Virus record (IMG/VR): IMGVR_UViG_3300017917_003629
Span: 1 to 41,498 of that record
Length of the DNA: 41,498 nucleotides
Strand: one strand, 5' to 3'
From: a virus
Positions within the stretch are counted from its first letter, which is position 1; every line of letters begins with the position of its first letter. The notes below the pieces were generated by a model that was not told where the DNA came from, did not search any database, and saw nothing but the letters and a program-made list of their open reading frames with translations. This document shows positions 6,280 to 15,662 of the stretch, one piece after another. The translations under genes were made by a program, and so were the position numbers.

Positions 6280-8565
6280 ATGGCAGAATTAGTTGGCACA
6301 GCAGACGGAGATTCGAGTACTGGCGATGCTTCCGTTGCGGAAAGAGTGGCTCAACAAAAAAGTCAAAATAATGCAGAAGTAACTTTAAAACCTGGCCGTA
6401 GATTATATAACCCATTAAGTAAATTTGCAAGTTATACATACAATATCAGTTTGTATATGGTGACCCCTGAAGCATATGATGCTTTTGTGCAGTCGGGTAG
6501 AAGAAATATTAATGCATTTGCTCAAGCAAGTGCTAATGCAACTGAAGAATTTGCAGCAGGTGTTTATTTAATAGTACAAAGTGGTGGTATTAATAATACT
6601 ACATCACGGAGAGCTCCTGGGTTTGAACTAGATTATTATATTGATAATTTAAAAATGTCAACATTGGCAAGTTTTTCTGAAACACAAAGTAATGTAATTC
6701 TTACAAGTTTGTCTTTTCAGATTATTGAACCTTATGGTTTTAGTTTTACAAATAATTTAAAAAAAGCACAAGATAGTTTGCAAGAATATGTTAATGCAAC
6801 AGGTAGAGCACAAAAGGGTTTGCAAAATCCTAGCAGACAATTTTATGTATTAGGAATTAAATTTATTGGATATGATCAAAACGGAAATATTGTTGATACT
6901 AGTACAGGAGCATTTAAAGATGATCCTGCTGCATCAAATGGTCTATTTGAAAATTTCTTTGATATTGTTTTAACAAACATAAAATTTGAAATAACTGGCA
7001 AGGCTACTGTTTATAATATAGAGGCAAGAAGTTTACCAAGCAATGAAGCGTTTGGTATTAAGCGCGGATTAATTGATTTAGGTGCAAATTTTGAAGCATA
7101 TACTGTTTACGAAGCAATTGAAAAATTAAAACAAAAAATAAATGCAGATCAACAAAATTTATTAAACACTAATCCACCGTCTATTAAGTATCCTGATGTT
7201 TACGAATTTCAATATTTAGGTGACATGCAAACTAAATTTGAAAGTTCTATTGTTGTAAGTGAAGCAGATTTGCAAAAATATACTTGGGCAGGATCAGGAT
7301 CTAATAAAACTGATGAAGTAACAGAAAGTAAATCTAGCACACCACCAAACAATAGAAAAAGACAATTTACTTTTCAGGGAACTACCCCAATTATACAGGC
7401 TGTAAACCAAATTGTTAGTCAAAGCAGTTTCTTGGAAAATGCCTTAAGAGTTGTATATACAACAAATGTACAAGCAAATACAGAAAAGAAAACAGAAAAT
7501 CAAATTGATCCAAAAAGTAAAACACCGGTTAGTTGGTATAATATTAGTGCAGTAATTAGTGATGCAAAATGGGACGATTTGCGTAGTGATTTTGCATATA
7601 AAATTACTTATATTATTAGCCCATACGAAACACCTGTAATACAAAATTCTATAAGCAATCCTGGTATCAAATATTATGGACCACATAAAAGATACAAATA
7701 TTGGTATACTGGAAAAAATCAAGAAATAATTGCTTATAAACAAAGTTTAAATACGCAATATTTTAATGTAGTTTTAAATACAGCATTAACAGATGGTTTA
7801 GGCACAGGAGGACCAAATGACATTGCACAAAAAAGTAATGCCCGTGTTAATCAACCACATCTAGGAAAATTAAATATTGGCATGGAAGCACAAAATGCTT
7901 ATTTAAATAATTTATATGATCCCGGTAGTTGGGCTGAAGCAAAAATTACAATACTAGGTGATCCTGATTATCTAATGAGTGATAGTGAATTACCTTCAAG
8001 TGCACAGGCAGTGTATAATAAATTTTACGGTAGTGATGGATTTACAATTAAAGCTAACGGTGGACAAGTTTTTATTGAAATTGATTTCATCGAAGCAGTT
8101 GATTTAAACACACAGAACGGAATAATGAAATTAAATGATAGAATATTGTTTTGGAGATATCCAGAAGATATTAGTAAAATTGTTGAAGGGGTAAGTTATA
8201 GAGTCACACAAGTTGATAGTACTTTTCAAAATGGTAAATTTTCTCAAATCTTAACTTGTAAAATAAACACTTTTGATGATGTTAAAGAAACTGAAGGTCT
8301 TGGTCGTGAAGATAATAGTTTTGACACAGCGGAAAGTAGAAGATTAAGTAACCGTCAACAACCAGGCACACCAACTGCACCTGGTACAAATAGTTCAGGT
8401 GCAGCAACAACAGGTTCTACTGGTATGAAAGGCGATCCTGCTACCGTTGCTGCTACGAGTGTTGGTACGAATTCAGGTTCAGGTATAGTAGTTGGTAATC
8501 CTACAAGTACAGGAAGTGGTTCGGATGATGATAATCCAAGACAAGGTTCAGGTGCTGGACCTTAA
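6280..8565 (+). CDS. Large baseplate structural protein, hub candidate (gp27-like position)
   Basis: 761 residues lying between gp53 and the gp5-like spike. I do not recognise it by sequence with certainty. Visible parts: an N-terminal domain beginning near residue 28 (KPGRRLYNPLSKFASYTYNI), a central segment near 410-470 (WYNISAVISDAKWDDLRSDF, then YKITYIISPYE), a YYGPHKRYKYWYTGKN stretch where the chain seems to switch domains, and a C-terminal domain (about 590-675, FIEIDFIEAVDL, ILFWRYPEDISKIVEG) of the kind seen in hub or cell-puncturing adaptors. The tail (about 685-761) is S/G/T/P-rich and probably flexible. The position next to gp5 suggests the hub that mounts the spike on the tube, as T4 gp27 does; this is inference from context. 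AGGA precedes the ATG, which follows the gp53 stop directly. Confidence 0.6.
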   Translation: MAELVGTADGDSSTGDASVAERVAQQKSQNNAEVTLKPGRRLYNPLSKFASYTYNISLYMVTPEAYDAFVQSGRRNINAFAQASANATEEFAAGVYLIVQSGGINNTTSRRAPGFELDYYIDNLKMSTLASFSETQSNVILTSLSFQIIEPYGFSFTNNLKKAQDSLQEYVNATGRAQKGLQNPSRQFYVLGIKFIGYDQNGNIVDTSTGAFKDDPAASNGLFENFFDIVLTNIKFEITGKATVYNIEARSLPSNEAFGIKRGLIDLGANFEAYTVYEAIEKLKQKINADQQNLLNTNPPSIKYPDVYEFQYLGDMQTKFESSIVVSEADLQKYTWAGSGSNKTDEVTESKSSTPPNNRKRQFTFQGTTPIIQAVNQIVSQSSFLENALRVVYTTNVQANTEKKTENQIDPKSKTPVSWYNISAVISDAKWDDLRSDFAYKITYIISPYETPVIQNSISNPGIKYYGPHKRYKYWYTGKNQEIIAYKQSLNTQYFNVVLNTALTDGLGTGGPNDIAQKSNARVNQPHLGKLNIGMEAQNAYLNNLYDPGSWAEAKITILGDPDYLMSDSELPSSAQAVYNKFYGSDGFTIKANGGQVFIEIDFIEAVDLNTQNGIMKLNDRILFWRYPEDISKIVEGVSYRVTQVDSTFQNGKFSQILTCKINTFDDVKETEGLGREDNSFDTAESRRLSNRQQPGTPTAPGTNSSGAATTGSTGMKGDPATVAATSVGTNSGSGIVVGNPTSTGSGSDDDNPRQGSGAGP

Positions 8566-8576
8566 TAGGAAATAAA

Positions 8577-11500
8577 ATGGCAGAAAATGATTTTAAACCA
8601 CATGGAGTTTTACCTGCTGCAAGACCTGATTCAGGCGGCAAGGCACCTATTCGGTCAGTTCCATTACTTGCTGTTGTAAAAGATAATATTGATCCAAATA
8701 GATCAGGTAGAATATGGGTCTATCTTAGTGACAACTCAGGAAAAAACCCCGATGATAGAGGAAATTGGGTACAAGTTAATTATTTAAGTAGTTTTTATGG
8801 ACAAACTTTACCTAGTGCTAATAATGATAACTTTGGTACTTATAAAAATAATCCTAATAGTTATGGTTTTTGGCATAGCCCTCCTGACATAGGAACAGTT
8901 GTAGTTGTTCTTTTTATTGATGGCGATCAAGGCAAAGGTTTTTATTTAGGAAGTATTCCTGATCCTAGTGCATTACAAATGATTCCTGCAATAGGTGCCA
9001 CTGATAACATTGTAGCAAACAGTGGTGAAGCAGAAAGTTATGGTGGTGCCACTAGACTGCCAGTAGCAAATATTAATAAAAACAATTCAGGTATTGATAA
9101 TAGTATTGATTTTGTGACAGCTCCTAAACCAATTCATAGTTATGCAGCAGCAGTTTATACACAACAAGGTTTAATTCGTGATCCAGTTCGTGGGCCAATT
9201 AGTAGCAGTGCACAGCGTGAAACCCCTAGTCGTGTAGGTTGGGGAGTAAGTACGCCAGGTAGACCAATTTATGAAGGTGGTTATACTGATGAATCAATCG
9301 TAAATGCGTTAGATTCTGGTCAAGCTCCTACATTAAAAATCGTAGGCCGTCGTACTGGTCATAGCTTTGTAATGGATGACGGTGATTTAATTGGACGGGA
9401 TCAGTTAATTAGAATCCGTAGCACAAAAGGTCATCAAATATTGATGAGCGATGATGCACAAACATTATTCATTATTCATAGCAATGGACAAAGTTATATT
9501 GAGTTGGGTAAAGAAGGTACTGTTGATATTTTTAGCACAAACAGTTTTAATGTTAGAACACAAGGTGATTTAAATTTACATGCAGACAATAACATCAACA
9601 TACATGCGGGTAAAAAACTAAACATACAAAGTGAAAATTTTCACATGAACACCGATCAGGAATTTTTACAAAGGGTAGGTGGAAATTATAACTTACATGT
9701 TTTAGGCAAAATACTTTCTAAAACAGATGGAAGTATGAGTTATGAAAGTGCAGGAGATAGTAGTTTTTTAAGCAAAAGTAATACCTATATCAATGGTGCA
9801 AAAATCAATCTTAATACTGGTAAAGCTAGTAGTGTGCCTGCTGAAGTAAAGCCTGTTCCTATTGTTGCACAAACTGATACATTATATGATGAAAAGAAAG
9901 GGTATGCTGCTTCACCCGGTGGTTTGTTAACTATTGTTAGTAGAGCTCCTGCACATGCCCCATGGGCTAATGCAAATCAAGGCGTAGATGTTAAAATTAG
10001 TCCTAACGCAGCAGATAATACCCCTCAACCGGCAAGTCAGCCTGTCGCTCAGGCTAATCAAGCTGCACAAAGTGCAACAGTCACCCCAACTTCTGTTGCA
10101 ACAAGTTCAACAGTTCCAAGTGTGCCTGCTGTTAGTGAAGCTATTGACAAATCTACCACCAGTGTTGCAGTAAGTCAAATGGCAGTAGACGCAGCAACAG
10201 GACCTGCAAAAGATGTGGTCGCTAAAGGAGTGGGTGTTGTCACCGTAGAAGGTCAAAAAACTTTAGCAGCTGGTGCATTCGCTATGAACCCACAGCAAAT
10301 GGAACAAAGTGGTATAATCAAACCAGGAAGTGCAGCTTTAGTACAATCTTTAATCGCAAGTGGTAGAACTCCACAACAATCTTTACCTAGTTCATTGTTT
10401 ACAGGTGTATCTGGTATACAAAATCTTACACAAATGGCAACAAATGTGACTGGGCAAGCATTTGGTGTAGTCCGTAATCTACAACAATCCCAAAGAGCAT
10501 TACAGCAAATTGGTGTATTATCAGGTAAAGAAAGCAGTGTTCAATCATTGGGTAGTGTGATGGCAACTGCTACAAAGGGTATAGCTAAAGTTACATCAAC
10601 ATTGCGTACTGTACAGGGTGTAACAAATATAGCAAATCTTGCGGTGGCTGGTGCCAATGGCAATGTATTAGGTGCCATTGCAGCAGGTACATTTGCAGCA
10701 AGTTTAGCACAAAGCAAGGTAAAAGGTTTAGCAGGTATTAATCAAGCATTGGGTGCAGCAGGTCGTGTGCAAACATTGGGAGGTTTAAATGCTGCTGCTA
10801 AAGGTATTGCAGCAGCGGCATTCGACAAAATATTAGGTGGGTTTAAACCATTAAAACCAGGTATAGCACAAAATCTTTTCAATATTACAAGACAAAACTT
10901 AGTTGCTTCAGTTGGACAAGCAGGCGTCAATACATTATTGGGTGCACCAGCAGTTAGTGGTAATTTGTCTGATATTGCTAGTTCAATTGCATCAAACACC
11001 TTGCGGGGAGCCACAGCAAGTTTAGCAAGTGGTATGGGTAATTTACCAGGTGGGTTACGAGTTGCTGCTGCGGTAGTTAATAACAGTTTAAGATATAACA
11101 CATTACCTGGTGTTAATAATCTAAGTGGGGGTGCAGCAAATACTGGCACTGCATTATTAAACGCACTAAGTCCAAGTAGTTTACTCAGTGCAAGTGCTAG
11201 AACATTTGCTCCAGCGATCACTCCAATAATAGGAGCAGCAACTGGAATTACTAATTTAGCAAATAGTTTCTTACCTAAAGATGCACAACTCAAATCACCA
11301 GGAGCATTATTAGGATTAGCAAATACAGGATTACCTCAAAGCGCAGTAGCACAATTAACAGGTGCACTAAGTGCATTAAACTTCGGTGGTGGAAATCCTA
11401 TACGTATGCCTGTTGTTGCTACAGGAACATTTAATAGATCAGGTCTTAGTACACAAATTACTAGTGTATTAGGTGATCCTAAGATACCTCCTCCAACTTT

Positions 11501-11771
11501 TAGTGATTACCCTCTTGAGAGAGATCAAGCAATACAGGCACTTGACTTACAAAACCAAAAACTTCTTGACGAACTTGCTCAACGAAAAGCCGTAAACGAT
11601 AGATTTAATAAACAATTGGAAGTTGCTAAAGCAGCAAAAGCAGCTTATATAGAGGCTCAAAATTCACTCCCAGAAGGTGATCCTACCCTAGCACAACTAA
11701 AACAAAAGTTTGAGGATGAAGTTAGAAAATTATTAGAAATTCAAAAAGAATTCTCGGCTTTATTAAACTAA
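8577..11771 (+). CDS. 5: gp5-like central spike protein without a lysozyme domain, with long C-terminal extension
   Basis: 1064 residues. Residues about 27-135 are the gp5/VgrG-type OB fold (LLAVVKDNIDPNRSGRIWVY, GFWHSPPDIGTVVVVLFIDG, GFYLGSIPDP). Residues about 255-420 are the repetitive beta-helix of the membrane-piercing needle (GHQILMSDDAQTLFIIHSNG, DLNLHADNNINIHAGKKLNI). T4 gp5 has a lysozyme domain between the two; here only about 120 residues lie there and no lysozyme motif is visible. Past the needle comes an unusual extension of about 640 residues: A/G/Q/S/T-rich sequence, a segment at about 568-611 (NPQQMEQSGIIKPGSAALVQ), more A/G-rich repeats, and a charged helix or coiled coil at about 978-1064. 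AGGA lies 7 bases before the ATG. OB fold and helix are clear; the extension's role is unknown. Confidence 0.82.
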   Translation: MAENDFKPHGVLPAARPDSGGKAPIRSVPLLAVVKDNIDPNRSGRIWVYLSDNSGKNPDDRGNWVQVNYLSSFYGQTLPSANNDNFGTYKNNPNSYGFWHSPPDIGTVVVVLFIDGDQGKGFYLGSIPDPSALQMIPAIGATDNIVANSGEAESYGGATRLPVANINKNNSGIDNSIDFVTAPKPIHSYAAAVYTQQGLIRDPVRGPISSSAQRETPSRVGWGVSTPGRPIYEGGYTDESIVNALDSGQAPTLKIVGRRTGHSFVMDDGDLIGRDQLIRIRSTKGHQILMSDDAQTLFIIHSNGQSYIELGKEGTVDIFSTNSFNVRTQGDLNLHADNNINIHAGKKLNIQSENFHMNTDQEFLQRVGGNYNLHVLGKILSKTDGSMSYESAGDSSFLSKSNTYINGAKINLNTGKASSVPAEVKPVPIVAQTDTLYDEKKGYAASPGGLLTIVSRAPAHAPWANANQGVDVKISPNAADNTPQPASQPVAQANQAAQSATVTPTSVATSSTVPSVPAVSEAIDKSTTSVAVSQMAVDAATGPAKDVVAKGVGVVTVEGQKTLAAGAFAMNPQQMEQSGIIKPGSAALVQSLIASGRTPQQSLPSSLFTGVSGIQNLTQMATNVTGQAFGVVRNLQQSQRALQQIGVLSGKESSVQSLGSVMATATKGIAKVTSTLRTVQGVTNIANLAVAGANGNVLGAIAAGTFAASLAQSKVKGLAGINQALGAAGRVQTLGGLNAAAKGIAAAAFDKILGGFKPLKPGIAQNLFNITRQNLVASVGQAGVNTLLGAPAVSGNLSDIASSIASNTLRGATASLASGMGNLPGGLRVAAAVVNNSLRYNTLPGVNNLSGGAANTGTALLNALSPSSLLSASARTFAPAITPIIGAATGITNLANSFLPKDAQLKSPGALLGLANTGLPQSAVAQLTGALSALNFGGGNPIRMPVVATGTFNRSGLSTQITSVLGDPKIPPPTFSDYPLERDQAIQALDLQNQKLLDELAQRKAVNDRFNKQLEVAKAAKAAYIEAQNSLPEGDPTLAQLKQKFEDEVRKLLEIQKEFSALLN

Positions 11772-11774
11772 ATA
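11767..11774 (+). promoter_or_regulatory. Late promoter element ACTAAATA before gp25
   Basis: Overlaps the stop codon of the gp5-like gene and ends 18 bases before the gp25 ATG, the same spacing as the element at 4452. It has C in place of A in xATAAATA; the same CTAAATA form recurs at 38321. AGGA (11783-11786) would lie just inside the short late leader. Confidence 0.4.
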
Positions 11775-11792
11775 ATTATACTAGGATATATT

Positions 11793-12248
11793 ATGCCATA
11801 CTATGTAGGATTCAGTACAATTAATGCTAACAAACCAAAGTCTACTAACCAAGTGCAAGGTAATGCAGGTGGTGCTGGTAGTATTACAAAGGGTGTGGTA
11901 TTCGGTAAAAAGTTCAGAACAACTGATGCACAACTTGTCATACAAGATTTGCTTAATGCCTTAAGTATCCGTAAAGGACAGAAAGTTGGTCAACCTAATT
12001 ATGGCACAACAATATGGGACTATGTTTTTGACCCAAACACAGCAGACGATCAATTTGCTATAGAAAATGAAATCCGTAGAGTAATTAGTTTAGATCCAAG
12101 GATTCAGGTAAACACAGTAAAAGCATATCCAAAAGAAAATGGTATTTTAATTGAAGTTGAAATAGCAGTAAGTCCTTTTAATGAAGCATCATTGTTAGGA
12201 CTATTCTTTAATAACACAACAAATAACGTTTCACTTCAACAGTCATAA
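11793..12248 (+). CDS. 25: Baseplate wedge protein gp25
   Basis: 151 residues of the gp25/TssE family, which nucleates sheath polymerisation on the baseplate. Family features are present: a helix DAQLVIQDLLNALSIRKGQK, a loop QPNYGTTIWDYVFDP, then ENEIRRVISLDPRIQVNTV followed by beta strands ILIEVEIAVSP. The family's core E-P-R motif appears here as D-P-R. A glycine/asparagine-rich N-terminal stretch (about residues 10-32) is extra compared with the compact family core. It sits directly before gp6, as gp25 often does in marine T4-like phages, and has its own putative late promoter. Confidence 0.9.
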   Translation: MPYYVGFSTINANKPKSTNQVQGNAGGAGSITKGVVFGKKFRTTDAQLVIQDLLNALSIRKGQKVGQPNYGTTIWDYVFDPNTADDQFAIENEIRRVISLDPRIQVNTVKAYPKENGILIEVEIAVSPFNEASLLGLFFNNTTNNVSLQQS

Positions 12249-12259
12249 AAACACTACTA

Positions 12260-12282
12260 TTTTGGTATGATAAATACTAAAA
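12260..12282 (+). promoter_or_regulatory. Hairpin overlapping the gp6 late promoter
   Basis: TTTTGGTAT (12260-12268) can pair with ATACTAAAA (12274-12282) over nine pairs (one G-U) around a five-base GATAA loop. The late element GATAAATA (12269-12276) spans loop and 3' arm. The stem ends right at the AGAG ribosome site (12283-12286) rather than covering it. A late start near 12282 would remove the hairpin. The stem is AT-rich, so its effect may be weak. Confidence 0.4.
12269..12276 (+). promoter_or_regulatory. Late promoter element GATAAATA before gp6
   Basis: Seven of eight match to TATAAATA in the 44-base gap between gp25 and gp6, ending 16 bases before ATG 12293. It is likely to drive gp6 and the giant gene 15663-35285, which follows with a one-base gap and lacks a Shine-Dalgarno of its own. 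Confidence 0.55.
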
Positions 12283-12292
12283 AGAGAAAGAT

Positions 12293-15200
12293 ATGGCTAA
12301 AAGTTCACGACAATCAGCACTTTTTGGGGTAAATGACTGGCAAGCTATTTACCAAACCTTCCGTGAGGCAGATTTTCGTAGTTATGATTACGAAACGCTA
12401 CGCAAAAGTTTCATAGATTATTTAAGAATTTATTACCCTGAAACTTTTAATGATTACATAGAAAGCAGTGAGTTTATTGCATTGCTTGATGTCATGGCAT
12501 TTATGGGACAAGGACTTGCATTCCGTAATGACTTAAATGCCCGTGAGAATTTTTTAGATACAGCAGAACGCCGTGATAGTGTAATAAAATTAGCCAATCT
12601 TGTTAGTTACACACCGAAAAGAAATCTAGCAGGTCAAGGTTACCTTAAGGTTACAAGTGTAAGAACTACAGAAAATGTAATTGATTTAAATGGTATTAAT
12701 TTATCAAACAGTACCATAATATGGAACGATAGTGCTAATCCAAATTGGCAAGAACAATTTAATGCAGTAATTAATGCAACATTAGTTAATCCTCAAAGGA
12801 TAGGTAGACCAGGCAATGTAGCTGATTTATTAGGTGTGAACACAGCGGAATATGCAATTAGTATTCCTATTTCAAATTTACCAGTTGTGCCTTTTAGTTC
12901 AACTGTTGATGGTATATCTATGCCATTTGAACTGGTCAGTGTAACAAGTTTAAATGAAGATTATATTTACGAAATTCCTCCTGCACCTAGCGGAAAGTTT
13001 AATATTTTATATAGAAATGACCAACTAGGATATGGTAGCCCAGATACAGGTTTTTTCTTTTATTTTAAACAAGGAACCCTACAAGCAGTTGATTTTAATT
13101 TTGAACAACAGATAAGCAACCAAGTTGCAAATATTGATATACAAGGTATTAATAATACTGATACTTGGTTATATCAATTAAACACAAATAATAATTCAAG
13201 ACTTTTATGGAAACAGGTAGAAAATGTTTATGCAAATGCTTATCTACAAACTGAAAATAGTATAAGAAATATTTTTAGTGTTGACAGTAGATTTAATGAT
13301 CAAGTAAGTTATGTATTTGGTGATGGTGTTTTTAGTGAAATACCAGTAGGACAATTTAGAGCATATGTAAGAAACGGTAATGCATTGACATATACGATTG
13401 ATCCTAGTGAAATGCAAGGAATCAGTGTTACATTTACTTACATAAGTAGATCAGGTAGAAATGAAAATATTACTTTTGTACTTGAATTACCTATAGCGGT
13501 AAGTACAGCACAAGCTAGAGAATCACTTGCTGAAATTAAGCAGCGTGCTCCAACTAGATATTATACACAAAACCGTATGGTGAACGGAGAAGATTATAAT
13601 AATTTTCCATTTACTTTATACAATAGTATTATTAAAAGTAAAGCAATTAACCGTAGTAGTATCGGTGTAAGTAAAAACTTAGATTTATTAGATCCAACTG
13701 GAAAATATTCAAGTATTAATATGTTTGGTACTGATGGAGGGTTATACCAAGACGATGCTAATGGTTATTTTGTAAGATCATTTATTGATACAAGTGCAAT
13801 AAGAGCATTTGTTGTTGAGCTAGCATCAACACTTGGTCAAAATAATCCTGTGCAATATTATATACAAAATTATACAAGATATAACATTAATACAGCATCT
13901 TTAGATGGAACAGTTTATTGGAACACAAGTACAGTTGACGCTAATAGCAATACAGGTTATTTTTATACTTTAAGTGGTACTACAAAAGTACCTGCTATGA
14001 TTAATACCTATGCAAGTTATAATTTAAAATATGTTACAACAGGTTCAATAGTAAGATTTACTGCACCTGCTGGTTATTATTTTAATAGTGAATTTAGATT
14101 AATAAGTGGCATTCCTCCTGCAAATGCAATTACATCATTTTACACAACCATTATTAATGTATTAGGTGATGGGACAAATAATGGAGACGGTAATTTTGTT
14201 AATGGGACAGGACCTGTTACTATAAATGGATATGTACCTACAGGTGCAATAATAAATCAAGTTATTCCTGTGTTTGATAACACATTTAGTGCAACATTGA
14301 TAAATGAAATTGTGCTAAAAATGGAACTAGCACAGGATTTCACACTAATTTTTAACAATGCTTTACTGGTTACACAAGAGCGTTGGTCAGTTGATGACAT
14401 TGATGCAACAAATTGGTTTGTTAAATTTGTTTCAAATGGGAATAATATTTATACAGTAACATATCGTTCATTAGCTTATATGTTTGGTAGTGTTAGTCAA
14501 ACAAGATTTGTTTATAGTGAAAATGAACTAGTATATGATCCATTTTCGGGTAAAGTATTACAAGATAATGTTGACATTTTAAGCATTAATACTCAGCCAA
14601 ATTCAACAACTAGTTTAGGAACAAATTATAAAGTTAACATCGTTGGTCAACAAGTTGAAAGCGATGGATATGTAAATAATTTTGAAGTTGAAGTAGCTAG
14701 CACAGATGATAATAATCAACAAATAATCGTGAACCCTGATTTCTTCACAGATATTACTGGTTATGTGACTGGTGCAAGTAATATCGGAATTTATGCATTT
14801 TTTGAAACAGTTCAGGATCCTGTTAATCTAACTAGATTACAGCTAATTCCATCAACAGATGTTCAATATCAATATGCAACTAAAGCGCAAGTTGAAGTTG
14901 TCAAGTATGATTATCCTCTTGGACAACTATTTTATGCATATACTGACAATAAATTTTATAAAACTGTACAAGATACCACTGTTGTTACGCCATATTATAC
15001 TTTAGTTGAGCAAACTAATTATAGCGTAAAACCAGGTCGTCAAGGATTAAGTTATCAGTATAGACACAATAGCAATAACACAACAAGAATTGATCCTAGC
15101 ACAACTAATATCATCGATTTGTATGTTGTGACACAAGCTTACTATACAGCATATACAAATTATATTCAAGATAGTACAAACACTGTGCCCGAACCTGATA

Positions 15201-15661
15201 TGCCAACTATTAACGATTTACAAAGCGCATATGGTCAGCTTAACGATTATAAAATGTTAAGTGATAGTGTTGTATTGAATAGTGTTGTTTTTAAACCTTT
15301 ATTTGGAATAAAAGCTGCACCAAGCTTGCGTGCCACAATTAAAGTAATTAAAGATAGCACCACAAATGCAAGTGACAGTGAAATACGCAGTGCTGTATTG
15401 ACTGCAATGAACAATTATTTTAGTATTAATAATTGGAATTTCGGTGATACATTTTATTTTAGTGAGTTAAGCGCATATCTTCATAATGAATGCGGGGATC
15501 TCATTAGTTCGGCTGTATTAGTTCCAAATGATCCTACAATGAATTTTGGAGATTTGTATGAAATAAAATGTCAACCATATGAAATTTTTGTAAACGCTGC
15601 AACTGCAAACGATGTACAAGTAATACCAGCATTAACGCCTAACCAACTTCAGATAAGATAA
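12293..15661 (+). CDS. 6: Baseplate wedge protein gp6
   Basis: 1122 residues. The N-terminal region is typical of gp6 (baseplate J-like family): YETLRKSFIDYLRIYYPETF, DYIESSEFIALLDVMAFMGQ, NDLNARENFLDTAERRDSVI, LANLVSYTPKRNLAGQGYL. A second conserved block near 405-460 reads RAPTRYYTQNRMVNGEDYNN and the C-terminus (about 1010-1122) reads SDSEIRSAVLTAMNNYF, NWNFGDTFYFSELSAYLHNE. gp6 dimers form the iris-like ring that ties the wedges together and opens on contraction. T4 gp6 is 660 residues; the excess lies mostly in the middle and before the C-terminal block, in beta-rich, N/T/Y-rich sequence. The weak AGAG site lies 6 bases before the ATG. The stop is one base from the giant gene, suggesting coupled translation. 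Confidence 0.92.
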   Translation: MAKSSRQSALFGVNDWQAIYQTFREADFRSYDYETLRKSFIDYLRIYYPETFNDYIESSEFIALLDVMAFMGQGLAFRNDLNARENFLDTAERRDSVIKLANLVSYTPKRNLAGQGYLKVTSVRTTENVIDLNGINLSNSTIIWNDSANPNWQEQFNAVINATLVNPQRIGRPGNVADLLGVNTAEYAISIPISNLPVVPFSSTVDGISMPFELVSVTSLNEDYIYEIPPAPSGKFNILYRNDQLGYGSPDTGFFFYFKQGTLQAVDFNFEQQISNQVANIDIQGINNTDTWLYQLNTNNNSRLLWKQVENVYANAYLQTENSIRNIFSVDSRFNDQVSYVFGDGVFSEIPVGQFRAYVRNGNALTYTIDPSEMQGISVTFTYISRSGRNENITFVLELPIAVSTAQARESLAEIKQRAPTRYYTQNRMVNGEDYNNFPFTLYNSIIKSKAINRSSIGVSKNLDLLDPTGKYSSINMFGTDGGLYQDDANGYFVRSFIDTSAIRAFVVELASTLGQNNPVQYYIQNYTRYNINTASLDGTVYWNTSTVDANSNTGYFYTLSGTTKVPAMINTYASYNLKYVTTGSIVRFTAPAGYYFNSEFRLISGIPPANAITSFYTTIINVLGDGTNNGDGNFVNGTGPVTINGYVPTGAIINQVIPVFDNTFSATLINEIVLKMELAQDFTLIFNNALLVTQERWSVDDIDATNWFVKFVSNGNNIYTVTYRSLAYMFGSVSQTRFVYSENELVYDPFSGKVLQDNVDILSINTQPNSTTSLGTNYKVNIVGQQVESDGYVNNFEVEVASTDDNNQQIIVNPDFFTDITGYVTGASNIGIYAFFETVQDPVNLTRLQLIPSTDVQYQYATKAQVEVVKYDYPLGQLFYAYTDNKFYKTVQDTTVVTPYYTLVEQTNYSVKPGRQGLSYQYRHNSNNTTRIDPSTTNIIDLYVVTQAYYTAYTNYIQDSTNTVPEPDMPTINDLQSAYGQLNDYKMLSDSVVLNSVVFKPLFGIKAAPSLRATIKVIKDSTTNASDSEIRSAVLTAMNNYFSINNWNFGDTFYFSELSAYLHNECGDLISSAVLVPNDPTMNFGDLYEIKCQPYEIFVNAATANDVQVIPALTPNQLQIR

Positions 15662-15662
15662 C

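Noticed and set aside
7444-7743. Open frame of 99 codons on the minus strand resembling a membrane protein
   Set aside because: F/I/C-rich because it is the complement of A-rich coding sequence in the hub candidate; no ribosome site.
10742-11293. Open frame of 183 codons on the minus strand
   Set aside because: Antisense to the Ala/Gly-rich end of the spike gene; composition (A/L/P-rich) is a mirror of that sequence, and no ribosome site or promoter is seen.
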